Shown piece after piece: positions 26,191 through 34,332 of a DNA stretch of 64,000 nt. The DNA is from Fluviibacter sp041311015. Its GTDB lineage: Bacteria; Pseudomonadota; Gammaproteobacteria; Burkholderiales; Rhodocyclaceae. Where the stretch lies: positions 1 through 64,000 of the forward strand of contig JBFYKG010000001.1 in the NCBI GenBank assembly GCA_041311015.1. The letters run 5' to 3'. How positions within the stretch are numbered: position 1 is the stretch's first letter; each line of letters opens with the position of its first letter. The position numbers and the translations under genes are program-made. The notes below the pieces were generated by a model that worked only from the letters and a program-made list of their open reading frames with translations, was not told the origin of the DNA and ran no database searches.

Positions 26191-26210
26191 TAATACAAGA
26201 AGCGTGCCAA
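26191..26210 (-). promoter_or_regulatory. Sigma-54 (RpoN) promoter of the ATP-grasp/alpha-E/Anbu operon
   Basis: On the minus strand TTGGCACGCTTCTTGTATTA: GG at 26208-26207, 10 bases, GT at 26196-26195. The -24 half is perfect (TGGCACG) and the -12 half has TTGT instead of TTGC, one mismatch in eleven fixed bases. Transcription would begin near 26183, giving a leader of about 34 bases before ATG 26149. Confidence 0.65.
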
Positions 26211-26311
26211 CATCGCGGGGATCCCCCCGGGCGCGCCGAACGACACCGGCACCCGTCTTCGCCCGATACAGCACAAGAATGAGGCAACAACCTGACTGTT
26301 GCCGCACGCCA

Positions 26312-26328
26312 CGCACAGACCTGGTGCG
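26312..26328. promoter_or_regulatory. NtrC-type enhancer dyad
   Basis: CGCACAGACCTGGTGCG is a dyad CGCAC-N7-GTGCG. The published NtrC site is TGCAC-N7-GTGCA with TGGTGC in the right half; here GCAC, TGGTGC and the spacing agree and the two outer bases differ. Its centre is about 137 bases upstream of the predicted start from the sigma-54 promoter, a usual distance for an NtrC enhancer. Only one full site is seen. Confidence 0.5.
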
Positions 26329-26359
26329 GCGGTTCCCCGCGCGCCCCATCCCGGTGCTC

Positions 26360-26388
26360 CTGACCTGAGGACGCGCGGATGCTAGGAT
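26360..26388 (+). promoter_or_regulatory. Promoter of the ion-channel gene, possibly leaderless
   Basis: CTGACC (26360-26365), 17-base spacer ending TGC (an extended -10), TAGGAT (26383-26388). The ATG at 26395 is only 6 bases beyond, so the transcript would begin at the start codon. No Shine-Dalgarno sequence is present. Confidence 0.45.
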
Positions 26389-26394
26389 GGGAAC

Positions 26395-26865
26395 ATGCAC
26401 TCGATACTGACCTGGATCCTCAACGGCACGCTGATCGCCCTGGCCGTGTTCATTCACTATGAAACGCTGTACAGCCTCGCCAGCGCGCTGCCGCGTCTGA
26501 CACGCATCCCGCCGCGCTACCGGGTGCTGCTGGGTGTCTTTGCCATTCTGGTGGCACACGCGGTCGAAATCTGGGTCTTTGCCTTCGGCTACTTCGCCAT
26601 GATCAACATGGGCATGGGCACGCTGTTCGGCATGACGACGCCGGACCTGCTGAGTGATTGCGTCTATCTGTCGTGGATTGCCTTCACGACCGTCGGCTTT
26701 GGCGATGTGGCCGCCAATGGTGACCTGCGCTTCCTACCCGGCCTCGAGGCACTGACCGGGTTCGTGCTGATCACCTGGTCAGCCTCGTTCCTGTTCATTG
26801 AAATGCAGAAGTTCTGGCCGATGAGCCGCCACATCGAGCACCCGCCCGGCCCCCGGGATCACTAG
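26395..26865 (+). CDS. Two-helix potassium-channel-like membrane protein
   Basis: 156 residues. Hydrophobic segments LTWILNGTLIALAVFIHYE, VLLGVFAILVAHAVEIWVFAFGYFAMI (ends quoted) and LEALTGFVLITWSASFLFI surround a pore loop with selectivity filter TTVGFGD at residues 98-104. The Phe for Tyr in GFG is found in many bacterial Ion_trans_2 members and still fits potassium selectivity. No regulatory RCK domain is present. The gene is divergent from the ATP-grasp operon and shares its 245-base upstream region. Confidence 0.85.
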   Translation: MHSILTWILNGTLIALAVFIHYETLYSLASALPRLTRIPPRYRVLLGVFAILVAHAVEIWVFAFGYFAMINMGMGTLFGMTTPDLLSDCVYLSWIAFTTVGFGDVAANGDLRFLPGLEALTGFVLITWSASFLFIEMQKFWPMSRHIEHPPGPRDH

Positions 26866-26979
26866 CACCCCGCGTTGCGGCCTGCGCGAATGCTAAAATC
26901 CGGGTTGTGAGTGCCCGCGTCCACGCCCCTGGCGTCTGTGACGTGACGGCAAGTTTCCAGCCCCCTAGAGCACCCCCGC

Positions 26980-27804
26980 ATGGATACCGTTCTGCTGCTT
27001 AAAGCCATGATTCTCGGCATCGTCGAGGGTCTGACCGAGTTTCTCCCGATTTCTTCAACTGGCCACCTGATCCTGGCGGGTGATCTGCTCGACTTCAACG
27101 ATGAGGCCGGCAAGGTCTTCGAGATCGTCATCCAGTTCGGAGCCATCCTTGCGGTGATCTGGGAATACCGTGCCCGCCTGTGGGAAACCGTGTCGTCGTG
27201 CACGACCAGTCGTAAATCCCAACGGTTCCTGATCAATGTGGGGGTTGCCTTCCTGCCCCTGGCCGGACTCGGCTTTCTGTTCCATAAAACGATCAAGGCC
27301 CATCTGTTCAATCCGATCTCGGTTGCAGCGGCCTTCATCATCGGCGGCCTCATCATCTTCTGGGCCGAGCGGCGTCAACACCATGTGCGGGTGCCTTCGG
27401 TGGATGATATGACCCTGAAGGACGCGCTCATGCTTGGCTGCATTCAGGCGCTGGCGCTCATCCCCGGCACCTCGCGCTCCGGTGCCACGATCATCGGCGG
27501 CCTGCTCATGGGCCTGTCGCGTAAAGCGGCTACCGAGTTCTCGTTCTTTCTCGCCATCCCGACGCTGGGCGTGGCCACGGTGTATCAGGTCTATAAGGAA
27601 TGGGCAACGATCCAGAACACCGATCTAGGCATGTGGGCCGTGGGCTTTGCCTCGGCGTTCATTTCCGCCTTCCTCTGTATCCGCTGGTTGTTGCGCTATA
27701 TCACCACGCACAATTTCATCATCTTCGCGTGGTACCGGATCATCTTCGGCGTGGTCGTGCTGGTGACAGCCTATACCGGCCTGGTCAGCTGGTCTGCCCA
27801 CTAG
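26980..27804 (+). CDS. uppP: Undecaprenyl-diphosphate phosphatase
   Basis: 274 residues with about eight membrane segments. The two signature loops are present: GLTEFLPISSTGHLILAG near the N-terminus (catalytic Glu and Ser region) and ALIPGTSRSGATIIGG in the middle (catalytic Arg). It recycles undecaprenyl diphosphate to the monophosphate carrier needed for peptidoglycan and other wall polymers, at the periplasmic face of the inner membrane. An extended -10 (TGCTAAAAT, 26891-26899) lies upstream. The RNase gene follows after 9 bases. Confidence 0.96.
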   Translation: MDTVLLLKAMILGIVEGLTEFLPISSTGHLILAGDLLDFNDEAGKVFEIVIQFGAILAVIWEYRARLWETVSSCTTSRKSQRFLINVGVAFLPLAGLGFLFHKTIKAHLFNPISVAAAFIIGGLIIFWAERRQHHVRVPSVDDMTLKDALMLGCIQALALIPGTSRSGATIIGGLLMGLSRKAATEFSFFLAIPTLGVATVYQVYKEWATIQNTDLGMWAVGFASAFISAFLCIRWLLRYITTHNFIIFAWYRIIFGVVVLVTAYTGLVSWSAH

Positions 27805-27813
27805 GTTGCTTGC

Positions 27814-29865
27814 ATGAGTGAGTACGTCCTCTTCGAGGAAGGCGGCAGCTTTCGCGCGGCCACCATCCAGACGGATCAGAACACGACCCTGCAGGTCGAG
27901 CTGCCGGGTGGCAAGCGACAGAAGCTGAAATCTGCCCAAGTGCTGCTCCGTTTCAAGGACCCGTCACCCGCGCAGCTCTTGCCGATGGCCGAACCCCTAG
28001 CGGCGGATATGGATCCGGCCTTTCTGTGGGAATGTGCCCCCGAAACCGAATTTTCAATCGGTGATCTCGCCGCCGATTACTACGGCCACGCCCCATCGGC
28101 GACGGAGCATGCTGCCTTGCTGTTGGCCCTGCACAATGCACCCGTTTACTTCCACCGTCGCGGTAAGGGCATCTTCCGGCGCGCGCCGCCCGATATCCTG
28201 AAGGCGGCGCTGGCCGGGCAGGAAAAAAAACGCCTGCAGGCCGAGGCCATCGAGCGCATGGCGGGTGAGCTCGTTGCAGGCACGCTGCCGGCTGAACTGG
28301 CCGACCAGATCGAATCCCTGCTGGTGCAGCCCGACCGGAACCGACTGGAAGTCAAAGCCTTTGAGGCTGCCTGCGCCGAAACCAAGGAATCGCCCGCAGC
28401 GTTGCTTTTGCGTTGTGGCGCCTTTCCCGATGCCTATCACTGGCACTACCGGCGCTTTGTGGCCGAACGATTCCCCAGGGGTACCGGCTTCCCGGCGCTG
28501 CCTGAACCGGCCTCGCCGGGTGATCTGCCATTGGCCGATGTACAGGCCATCTCGATTGACGACGCCAATACCACTGAAATTGACGATGCACTGTCCGTCA
28601 TGCGTCTGCCGGGTATCGGCTGGCGATTTGGTATTCACATTGCAGCGCCGGGTCTGGGCATTCTGCCGGGATCGGCCCACGATGGTGTGGCCCGCGCCCG
28701 GCTGTCGACCGTATACATGCCCGGCCACAAGATCACGATGTTGCCCGATGATCTGGTGACGCGCTTCACACTGGCTGCTGGCCAGACCTGTCCGGCAGTC
28801 TCGCTCTACATCACCACCGACGAACAGTTCGACATCCTGAATCACGAGTCACGCGTTGAGCGCGTACCCATTGTGGCGAATCTGCGCCTGCACGAGATCG
28901 AGCCCCACATGGACACCGAGGCGCTCAACCGGGGCGAAACGCCGTCCTGTGCCCATGGCGATACCCTGCTCACCCTGTGGCGATTCGCCGGCGCCTGTGC
29001 CGGGCGTCGCGGTAAGCCGGCCACCCAGGCCGGGTTGCATGACTACCATTACCAGATTGACGGGCCGCTGCATGACAAGACCAGTGGCGCGATCCTGGAC
29101 CCGGCCGCCTGCCGCGTGCACATCGAGGCCCGCAAGCGCGGCAGCCCCGTCGATATGCTGGTGGCCGAACTGATGATTCTGGCCAATGCCACCTGGGGGC
29201 AACTGCTGGCCGATCACAACGTGCCCGGCCTGTATCGTGGCCAGGTGGCGGGCAAGGTCCGCATGACGACCTCGGCGCTCCCGCACGAGGGGCTGGGCGT
29301 GGCCTGCTACGCCTGGAGCACCTCGCCGTTACGGCGTTATGCCGACCTGATCAATCAGTGGCAACTGATTGCCGTGCTGACCGGCAAGCCGGCGCCATTT
29401 GTGCCCCGTTCACCCGAACTATTTGCGGCCATGCGCGACTTTGATCTGACGTATTCCGGTTATGCCGACTTCCAGCGCCGAATGGAACGCTACTGGTGTC
29501 TGCGCTGGCTGCAACAAACAGGCACGACCCAGTGCGAGGGTACGCTCATGCGTCATGCACCGAATGTGCGGGTGGATGGCCTGCCGCTGGTGGTAGCCGT
29601 ACCGTCTGCACCCGCACTACCGCCGGGCAGCCGTATCCGCCTGAGCCTGGCCGAATCCGACCTGCTGGAACTCTCGGTCCAGACCCGCTTCGAGTCGATT
29701 CTCAGTGCCGATGCGGCCGATACCGGCGAGGATCTGGAAATCCTGGATGAGGTCGACGTTGAAGATGCTCTGGTCGATGCCGAAGAGGCCGAAGCCACCG
29801 CAGAGAGCCCAGCAGATCCGTCGACAGAAACTACGCCCGTCGAAAACCCCGGTGCCGTTCACTGA
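27814..29865 (+). CDS. RNB-domain 3'-5' exoribonuclease (RNase II/R type)
   Basis: 683 residues. The RNB active site is SIDDANTTEIDDALS with Asp249, Asp250, Asp257 and Asp258. Further landmarks: STVYMPGHKITMLPDDL, YRGQVAGKVRMTTSALPHEG and SPLRRYADLINQWQL. It lacks an obvious C-terminal S1 domain of full length and ends in an acidic Glu/Asp/Ala tail. Processive 3' to 5' degradation of RNA in the cytoplasm is expected. The gene lies 9 bases after uppP and ends 29 bases before the TonB-like gene. Confidence 0.9.
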   Translation: MSEYVLFEEGGSFRAATIQTDQNTTLQVELPGGKRQKLKSAQVLLRFKDPSPAQLLPMAEPLAADMDPAFLWECAPETEFSIGDLAADYYGHAPSATEHAALLLALHNAPVYFHRRGKGIFRRAPPDILKAALAGQEKKRLQAEAIERMAGELVAGTLPAELADQIESLLVQPDRNRLEVKAFEAACAETKESPAALLLRCGAFPDAYHWHYRRFVAERFPRGTGFPALPEPASPGDLPLADVQAISIDDANTTEIDDALSVMRLPGIGWRFGIHIAAPGLGILPGSAHDGVARARLSTVYMPGHKITMLPDDLVTRFTLAAGQTCPAVSLYITTDEQFDILNHESRVERVPIVANLRLHEIEPHMDTEALNRGETPSCAHGDTLLTLWRFAGACAGRRGKPATQAGLHDYHYQIDGPLHDKTSGAILDPAACRVHIEARKRGSPVDMLVAELMILANATWGQLLADHNVPGLYRGQVAGKVRMTTSALPHEGLGVACYAWSTSPLRRYADLINQWQLIAVLTGKPAPFVPRSPELFAAMRDFDLTYSGYADFQRRMERYWCLRWLQQTGTTQCEGTLMRHAPNVRVDGLPLVVAVPSAPALPPGSRIRLSLAESDLLELSVQTRFESILSADAADTGEDLEILDEVDVEDALVDAEEAEATAESPADPSTETTPVENPGAVH

Positions 29866-29882
29866 CACCCCTGCGCTGCGAC

Positions 29883-29888
29883 TACAAT
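29883..29888 (+). promoter_or_regulatory. Possible leaderless -10 element before the TonB-like gene
   Basis: TACAAT ends 6 bases before ATG 29895. A convincing -35 is missing (TTCACT at 29858 would need a 19-base spacer), so this is a weak call made mainly because the same geometry recurs at other genes in the window. Confidence 0.3.
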
Positions 29889-29894
29889 AGCGCC

Positions 29895-30662
29895 ATGACC
29901 GTGGCGCCCCCCACTCCGCAACCGCCCGAGGATCAGGAACACTGGGTCCCCAAACCACTCGGCTGGCGGCTGATTTTCAGCGATCGCCTGCTGTGGATGG
30001 CGATCGGGGCCTCGTTCATCGTGCACCTGTTCCTGCTGGCCCCGCAGTACGGTATCAAGATCCCCCAGCGGGGCGATAAATCCTTGTGGGTCTCATTCCG
30101 GTCGCTTAGCCAACCGATGACACGCAAGACGCCGGCACCCAAGGTCGCCGTAGAAAGCAGCACCCGCGAAACCCCCAAACAAGAGGCCCGCGAACGCGTT
30201 ACGCGGCCCGAGGCAGCGACCCGTGCGACAAGCCCACAGATCAAAGCCCCGCCCGCCGATGCGACGCCACAGAATAGCGCCCCGTCCACGAGCGCGGCAT
30301 CGACCGGCGGCCGACGCGTCACACTCACCCCGGGCATGAAGGATTACCGCTACAGCCAGTATCTGGAAGACTGGCGGCGCAAGGTCGAGCGCATCGGCGC
30401 CATGAATTACCCGGACGAAGCCCGGGGTAAATTTTTCGGATCCCTCGTGATGTCGGTGGCCTTACGTCCCGATGGCAGCATCGACCGGATCGTTATCGTC
30501 CGCTCATCCGGTAACAAGGTGCTCGATGATGCCGCCAGGCGTATCGTGACGATGGCAGCTCCCTTTGCCCCTTTCCCGCCGGATATCCGCAAGGAAACCG
30601 ACTACCTCGATATCACGCGCACCTGGAACTTTACCCGGGGCGATGCACTGGAAACACGATGA
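29895..30662 (+). CDS. Energy transducer TonB-like protein
   Basis: 255 residues. Short cytoplasmic N-terminus (Pro-rich, PPTPQPPEDQEHW), one membrane anchor LLWMAIGASFIVHLFLLAP that keeps the conserved S-x3-H pattern (SFIVH), a Pro/Ala/Lys-rich periplasmic spacer to about residue 140 and a C-terminal TonB domain: YPDEARGKFFGSLVMSVALRPDGSIDRIVIV (ends quoted) and SSGNKVLDDAARRIV. It would couple the proton gradient through ExbBD to outer-membrane receptors. ExbB and ExbD are not in the window. ATGA overlap with aroE. Confidence 0.9.
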   Translation: MTVAPPTPQPPEDQEHWVPKPLGWRLIFSDRLLWMAIGASFIVHLFLLAPQYGIKIPQRGDKSLWVSFRSLSQPMTRKTPAPKVAVESSTRETPKQEARERVTRPEAATRATSPQIKAPPADATPQNSAPSTSAASTGGRRVTLTPGMKDYRYSQYLEDWRRKVERIGAMNYPDEARGKFFGSLVMSVALRPDGSIDRIVIVRSSGNKVLDDAARRIVTMAAPFAPFPPDIRKETDYLDITRTWNFTRGDALETR

Positions 30663-31528
30663 GCACCATTCACTCCATCGACCGTTATGCCGTGATCGGC
30701 CACCCGATCAGCCACTCGCTCTCGCCGGTCATCCACGCGGCCTTCGCTACCCAGACCGGCCAGCATCTCACGTATGAGGCCATCGACGTCGCCCCGGCAA
30801 CATTGGACGCCATGCTGTCGCAACTGCCGGCCACCGGTTATCGCGGCATCAACATCACGGTGCCGCACAAGGAAACTGCGTGGGCTTATGCGCAGCAACA
30901 CGGCCAACTCACCGAACGCGCACGGCTGGCGGGTGCCATCAACACGCTGGCCTGGCGTGATGACGGTTTGCTGGGTGATAACACCGATGGCCAGGGCCTA
31001 CTGAACGATCTGCAGCAACGCCACGGTCTGGATCTTTCGGGCAAGAAAATTCTCCTCCTGGGCGCCGGCGGCGCATCGCGCGGGGTGATCCTGCCCCTGC
31101 TGGCCGCAAAGCCGGCGGCACTGGTCATCGCTAACCGGTCCGCCGACAAGGCACACGCGCTGGCCACGCTGTTTGCGCCCCACGCCGGATCGATCCGCCT
31201 TACGGGCTGTGGGCTCAATGCGCTTGGCACACTCGATCACGGTGACTTTGATCTGGTCATTAATGCCACCAGCGCCAGCCTTGGTGGCGAGGCGGTCGCC
31301 CTCCCGGACGGGACGCTCTCCAGGGATGCCTTTGCCTACGACATGATGTACAGCAAAGCGCTCACCCCCTTTCTGGAAGCCCAGCAGCGCGCAGGCATCA
31401 AGAAACTGGCTGATGGCCTGGGCATGCTGGTCGAGCAGGCGGCCGTTGCCTTTAGCTTGTGGCGTGGCGTGACACCGGCCACCGAACCGATTTATCACAC
31501 CTTGCGCGAACGGCTCGCGCGGCACTAG
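30659..31528 (+). CDS. aroE: Shikimate dehydrogenase
   Basis: 289 residues. Shikimate-binding GHPISHSLSPVIHAAFA, ITVPHKETA (catalytic Lys) and INTLAWRDDGLLGDNTDGQG; NADP-binding Rossmann loop LLLGAGGASRGVI followed by NRSADKA. Reduces 3-dehydroshikimate to shikimate in aromatic amino acid synthesis. Coupled to the TonB-like gene by ATGA and followed after 16 bases by mtgA, a common betaproteobacterial order (tonB-like, aroE, mtgA). Confidence 0.96.
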   Translation: MSTIHSIDRYAVIGHPISHSLSPVIHAAFATQTGQHLTYEAIDVAPATLDAMLSQLPATGYRGINITVPHKETAWAYAQQHGQLTERARLAGAINTLAWRDDGLLGDNTDGQGLLNDLQQRHGLDLSGKKILLLGAGGASRGVILPLLAAKPAALVIANRSADKAHALATLFAPHAGSIRLTGCGLNALGTLDHGDFDLVINATSASLGGEAVALPDGTLSRDAFAYDMMYSKALTPFLEAQQRAGIKKLADGLGMLVEQAAVAFSLWRGVTPATEPIYHTLRERLARH

Positions 31529-31544
31529 GCGGCCGAAGCTCCGC

Positions 31545-32255
31545 ATGATGGCGCCACGCAAAACCCGTTGGTGGATCCGTATCCCACTGGTACTGCTCGG
31601 CGTGCTGCTGGGCATCCAGCTCTGGTTTTTCGGCTGGGTCCTCATCTGGCGAATCACCGAGCCCGGCCCAACCCAGTTCATGCGCATCCGGCTCGATGAG
31701 TTACAGCGCAAGAACCCGGGCGCGCATCTGCAACACACCTGGGTCCCTTACGGCCAGATCGCCACCAGCCTGAAGCGGGCGCTGATCGCGGCAGAAGACA
31801 GCAAGTTCATGCAGCATCAGGGCTTCGATCTGGATGGGATCCAGAAAGCACTCGAGAAAAACGAAAAACGTGGCCGCATCGCGGCCGGCGGCTCGACCAT
31901 CACGCAGCAGCTCGCGAAGAACCTTTTTCTATGGCCGGAGAAGAGCCTGCTGCGCAAGGGCGAAGAAGCCATCATCACCGTGATGATCGAAGCCACATGG
32001 AGTAAGCGCCGTATCCTCGAGGTCTACATGAATGAGATCGAATGGGGCACCGGCATCTTTGGTGCCGAGGCGGCGGCACGCCACTATTTTGGCGTCTCGG
32101 CGGCCGAGCTGAGCGACTATCAGGCCGCCATGCTGGCTTCCATGGTGCCCAGCCCACAGTACTACGACCGCAAGGGCGAAACCGAAGGGCTGCTTCGGCA
32201 GACCGAGGTGATTCTGGAACGCATGAACAAGGTGGCGATTCCGCCAAACCGCTGA
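31545..32255 (+). CDS. mtgA: Monofunctional biosynthetic peptidoglycan transglycosylase
   Basis: 236 residues. One N-terminal membrane anchor (IRIPLVLLGVLLGIQLWFFGW region), then a glycosyltransferase family 51 domain: LIAAEDSKFMQHQGFD with the catalytic Glu, GGSTITQQLAKNLFLWPEKS and KRRILEVYMNEIEWGTGIFG (second catalytic Glu). No transpeptidase domain. Polymerises lipid II into glycan strands on the periplasmic side of the inner membrane. Two ATG codons in tandem at 31545 and 31548 can serve as start. Confidence 0.96.
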   Translation: MMAPRKTRWWIRIPLVLLGVLLGIQLWFFGWVLIWRITEPGPTQFMRIRLDELQRKNPGAHLQHTWVPYGQIATSLKRALIAAEDSKFMQHQGFDLDGIQKALEKNEKRGRIAAGGSTITQQLAKNLFLWPEKSLLRKGEEAIITVMIEATWSKRRILEVYMNEIEWGTGIFGAEAAARHYFGVSAAELSDYQAAMLASMVPSPQYYDRKGETEGLLRQTEVILERMNKVAIPPNR

Positions 32256-32283
32256 CGCGTGCGGTCGCTTAAATCAGCGGCGG

Positions 32284-32838
32284 TCAATCCAGATAGGTCC
32301 GCGCTTCTTCAAAGCGCGTTGCAAACCAACCCTGGTCCAGACGATCGATTCGGACCTTGCCGCGACTATTGGGCGCATGGACAAAGCGCTGGTCGCCGAT
32401 GTAAATCCCGACATGCGAATACCGGAAACCCTGGGTATCAAAAAACACCAGATCACCGGGCCGAATCGCCGCAGGCGTAATTTCTTTTCCGCGCTTCGCC
32501 ATATCTCGGGCACTGCCTTTAAGCGGGTAATCGGCGGCTTGCTTATAAAGCCAGGTCACCATGCCGCTGCAATCCACCCCGGCCTCGGGATTCTTGCCAC
32601 CAAACCGGTAGCCGGTATCGATCAGGTGCATGGCCATGATCATCACTTCCTGGCCCTGTGGCCCGGGCGCCAGATTATCGGCCCCAAAGCGGGTGATGCC
32701 CCGTTTGCCGCCTGTGCTGCTGCACCCTGCCAGCAACAGCGTCAGCGCGCCTAGCCGCAAGAAATCCCGGCGCGCCAGGCAACAATCTCCGTAATCGCCA
32801 CAGTCCGGCAAGGGTCGCAGAGTCGGTCGGATCATCAT
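32284..32838 (-). CDS. NlpC/P60 (C40) cell-wall hydrolase lipoprotein
   Basis: 184 residues. A twin-arginine-like signal RRDFLRLGALTLLLAGC ends in a lipobox (Cys39). The C40 catalytic residues are Cys90 (AGVDCSGMVTWLYKQ), His142 (YSHVGIYIG) and His154 (FVHAPNSRG). It probably cuts gamma-D-Glu-meso-DAP bonds of peptidoglycan stem peptides while tethered to a membrane. The RR motif suggests Tat export of a folded precursor, which is unusual for this family but not unique. It is convergent with mtgA and divergent from the aldehyde dehydrogenase gene. Confidence 0.9.
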   Translation of the reverse strand: MMIRPTLRPLPDCGDYGDCCLARRDFLRLGALTLLLAGCSSTGGKRGITRFGADNLAPGPQGQEVMIMAMHLIDTGYRFGGKNPEAGVDCSGMVTWLYKQAADYPLKGSARDMAKRGKEITPAAIRPGDLVFFDTQGFRYSHVGIYIGDQRFVHAPNSRGKVRIDRLDQGWFATRFEEARTYLD

Positions 32839-32871
32839 ATGATTCGATTTTATCTTTCTTCCGGAACTTCC

Positions 32872-34332
32872 ATGCCGCTTTCGCGAATCAAAGACCGCAG
32901 CCTGCTCCAGTCGGGGTCATACATCAATGGCCAATGGGTGCAAACCGGCCGCACTTTTGCCGTTCGTGATCCGGGCACCGGCCAGACCCTCGCCGAAATC
33001 TGCAATGCGGGCGCGGATGAAACTCGACTCGCCATCGATGCGGCTGAGGCAGCTTTCCCAGCCTGGCGCGCGCAAACAGCGCGCGTGCGCTCGACGGCAC
33101 TGCGCCGCTGGTTTGAGCTGATTCAGCAAAATGCCGATGACTTGGCCACCATGATTACCGCTGAAGGCGGCAAACCGCTCGCGGAAGGTGTCGGCGAAGT
33201 GGCTTATGCGGCGTCCTTTGTCGAGTGGTTTGCCGAAGAGGGGCGCCGGGCCTATGGCGAGATCGTGCCGGCCAACACCACGGACAAACGGATTCTGGTC
33301 ACGCGTGAACCGGTGGGCGTCTGCGCCGCCATTACGCCCTGGAACTTTCCGGCAGCGATGATTACGCGCAAGGTGGCGCCGGCGATTGCGGTCGGTTGCA
33401 CAGCCGTCGTGAAACCGGCCGAGCAGACACCCATCACGGCACTGGCCCTAGCCGTTCTGGCCGAACGCGCCGGGATCCCGCCCGGTGTTTTCAATGTCGT
33501 GACCGGTGATGCCGATGCGGCGGCCATCATTGGTGGCACGCTGACTGCTGACATGCGTGTCCGCAAGCTCTCCTTCACTGGCTCCACGCAGGTCGGCCGC
33601 CTGCTGATGGCGGAATCTGCACCGTCACTCAAACGCCTCTCGATGGAGTTGGGTGGCAATGCCCCCTTCATCGTGTTTGAAGACGCCGATCTGGATGCGG
33701 CTGTCACCGGCGCCATCGCCTGCAAATTCCGTAACAGCGGCCAGGTCTGCGTATCTGTGAACCGCTTTCTGGTTCACGAAAGTGTGATGGCCGCCTTCGC
33801 CGAAAAACTCACCGCCAAGGTTGCCACGCTACCGGTGGGCTATGGTTTTGACAAAGACGTCCAGGTAGGCCCACTCATCGATTTGGCCGGCCTCGAAAAA
33901 GTCGAAGCTCTGGTGGCTGATGCGGTCGCCAAAGGCGCGACTGTTGTCTGCGGCGGCCAGCGCGATCCCCGTGGCGGTCTCTATTACCAGCCCACCGTCA
34001 TAAAGGGGGTTCGCGAAGACATGCGCATGATGCACGAAGAAATCTTCGGGCCGGTAGCGCCGCTCTTTTCGTTCAAGACCGAGGCCGAGGCCCTGCGCCT
34101 GGCAAATGCCACCGAGTTCGGTCTGGCGTCCTACTTCTACACCCGCGATGCCGCGCGCATCTTCCGGGTTTCGGAAGGGCTGGAATACGGCATGGTCGGC
34201 GTGAATACGGGCATGATGTCGAGCGAGGTTGCCCCGTTTGGCGGGATCAAGCAATCCGGCTTTGGCCGTGAAGGCTCACAACACGGCATCGACGAGTACC
34301 TGTCCTACAAATACACCTGCCTTGGTCTATAA
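32872..34332 (+). CDS. gabD: NAD(P)-dependent succinate-semialdehyde dehydrogenase
   Basis: 486 residues from ATG 32872; ATG 32839 would add 11 residues and overlap the divergent gene's start. Aldehyde dehydrogenase landmarks: ITPWNFPAAMITRKVAPA, FTGSTQVGRLL, catalytic Glu in LSMELGGNAPFIVFED, catalytic Cys293 in SGQVCVSVNRF and EIFGPVAPLFSF. The C-terminal EVAPFGGIKQSGFGREG and overall layout match GabD. It oxidises succinate semialdehyde to succinate; the exact aldehyde cannot be proved. The end overlaps the convergent rng gene by 6 bases. Confidence 0.9.
   Translation: MPLSRIKDRSLLQSGSYINGQWVQTGRTFAVRDPGTGQTLAEICNAGADETRLAIDAAEAAFPAWRAQTARVRSTALRRWFELIQQNADDLATMITAEGGKPLAEGVGEVAYAASFVEWFAEEGRRAYGEIVPANTTDKRILVTREPVGVCAAITPWNFPAAMITRKVAPAIAVGCTAVVKPAEQTPITALALAVLAERAGIPPGVFNVVTGDADAAAIIGGTLTADMRVRKLSFTGSTQVGRLLMAESAPSLKRLSMELGGNAPFIVFEDADLDAAVTGAIACKFRNSGQVCVSVNRFLVHESVMAAFAEKLTAKVATLPVGYGFDKDVQVGPLIDLAGLEKVEALVADAVAKGATVVCGGQRDPRGGLYYQPTVIKGVREDMRMMHEEIFGPVAPLFSFKTEAEALRLANATEFGLASYFYTRDAARIFRVSEGLEYGMVGVNTGMMSSEVAPFGGIKQSGFGREGSQHGIDEYLSYKYTCLGL

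Noticed and set aside
26302..26329. CCGCAC/GTGCGG hairpin upstream of the ion-channel gene as terminator or riboswitch
   Set aside because: No T-run on either strand and no riboswitch core; the GCAC-N7-GTGC part is better read as a protein-binding dyad.
24893..26368. Long plus-strand open frame of 491 codons
   Set aside because: It is antisense to the ATP-grasp gene, has no family features and is His/Arg/Gln-rich as expected from a shadow frame in GC-rich DNA.
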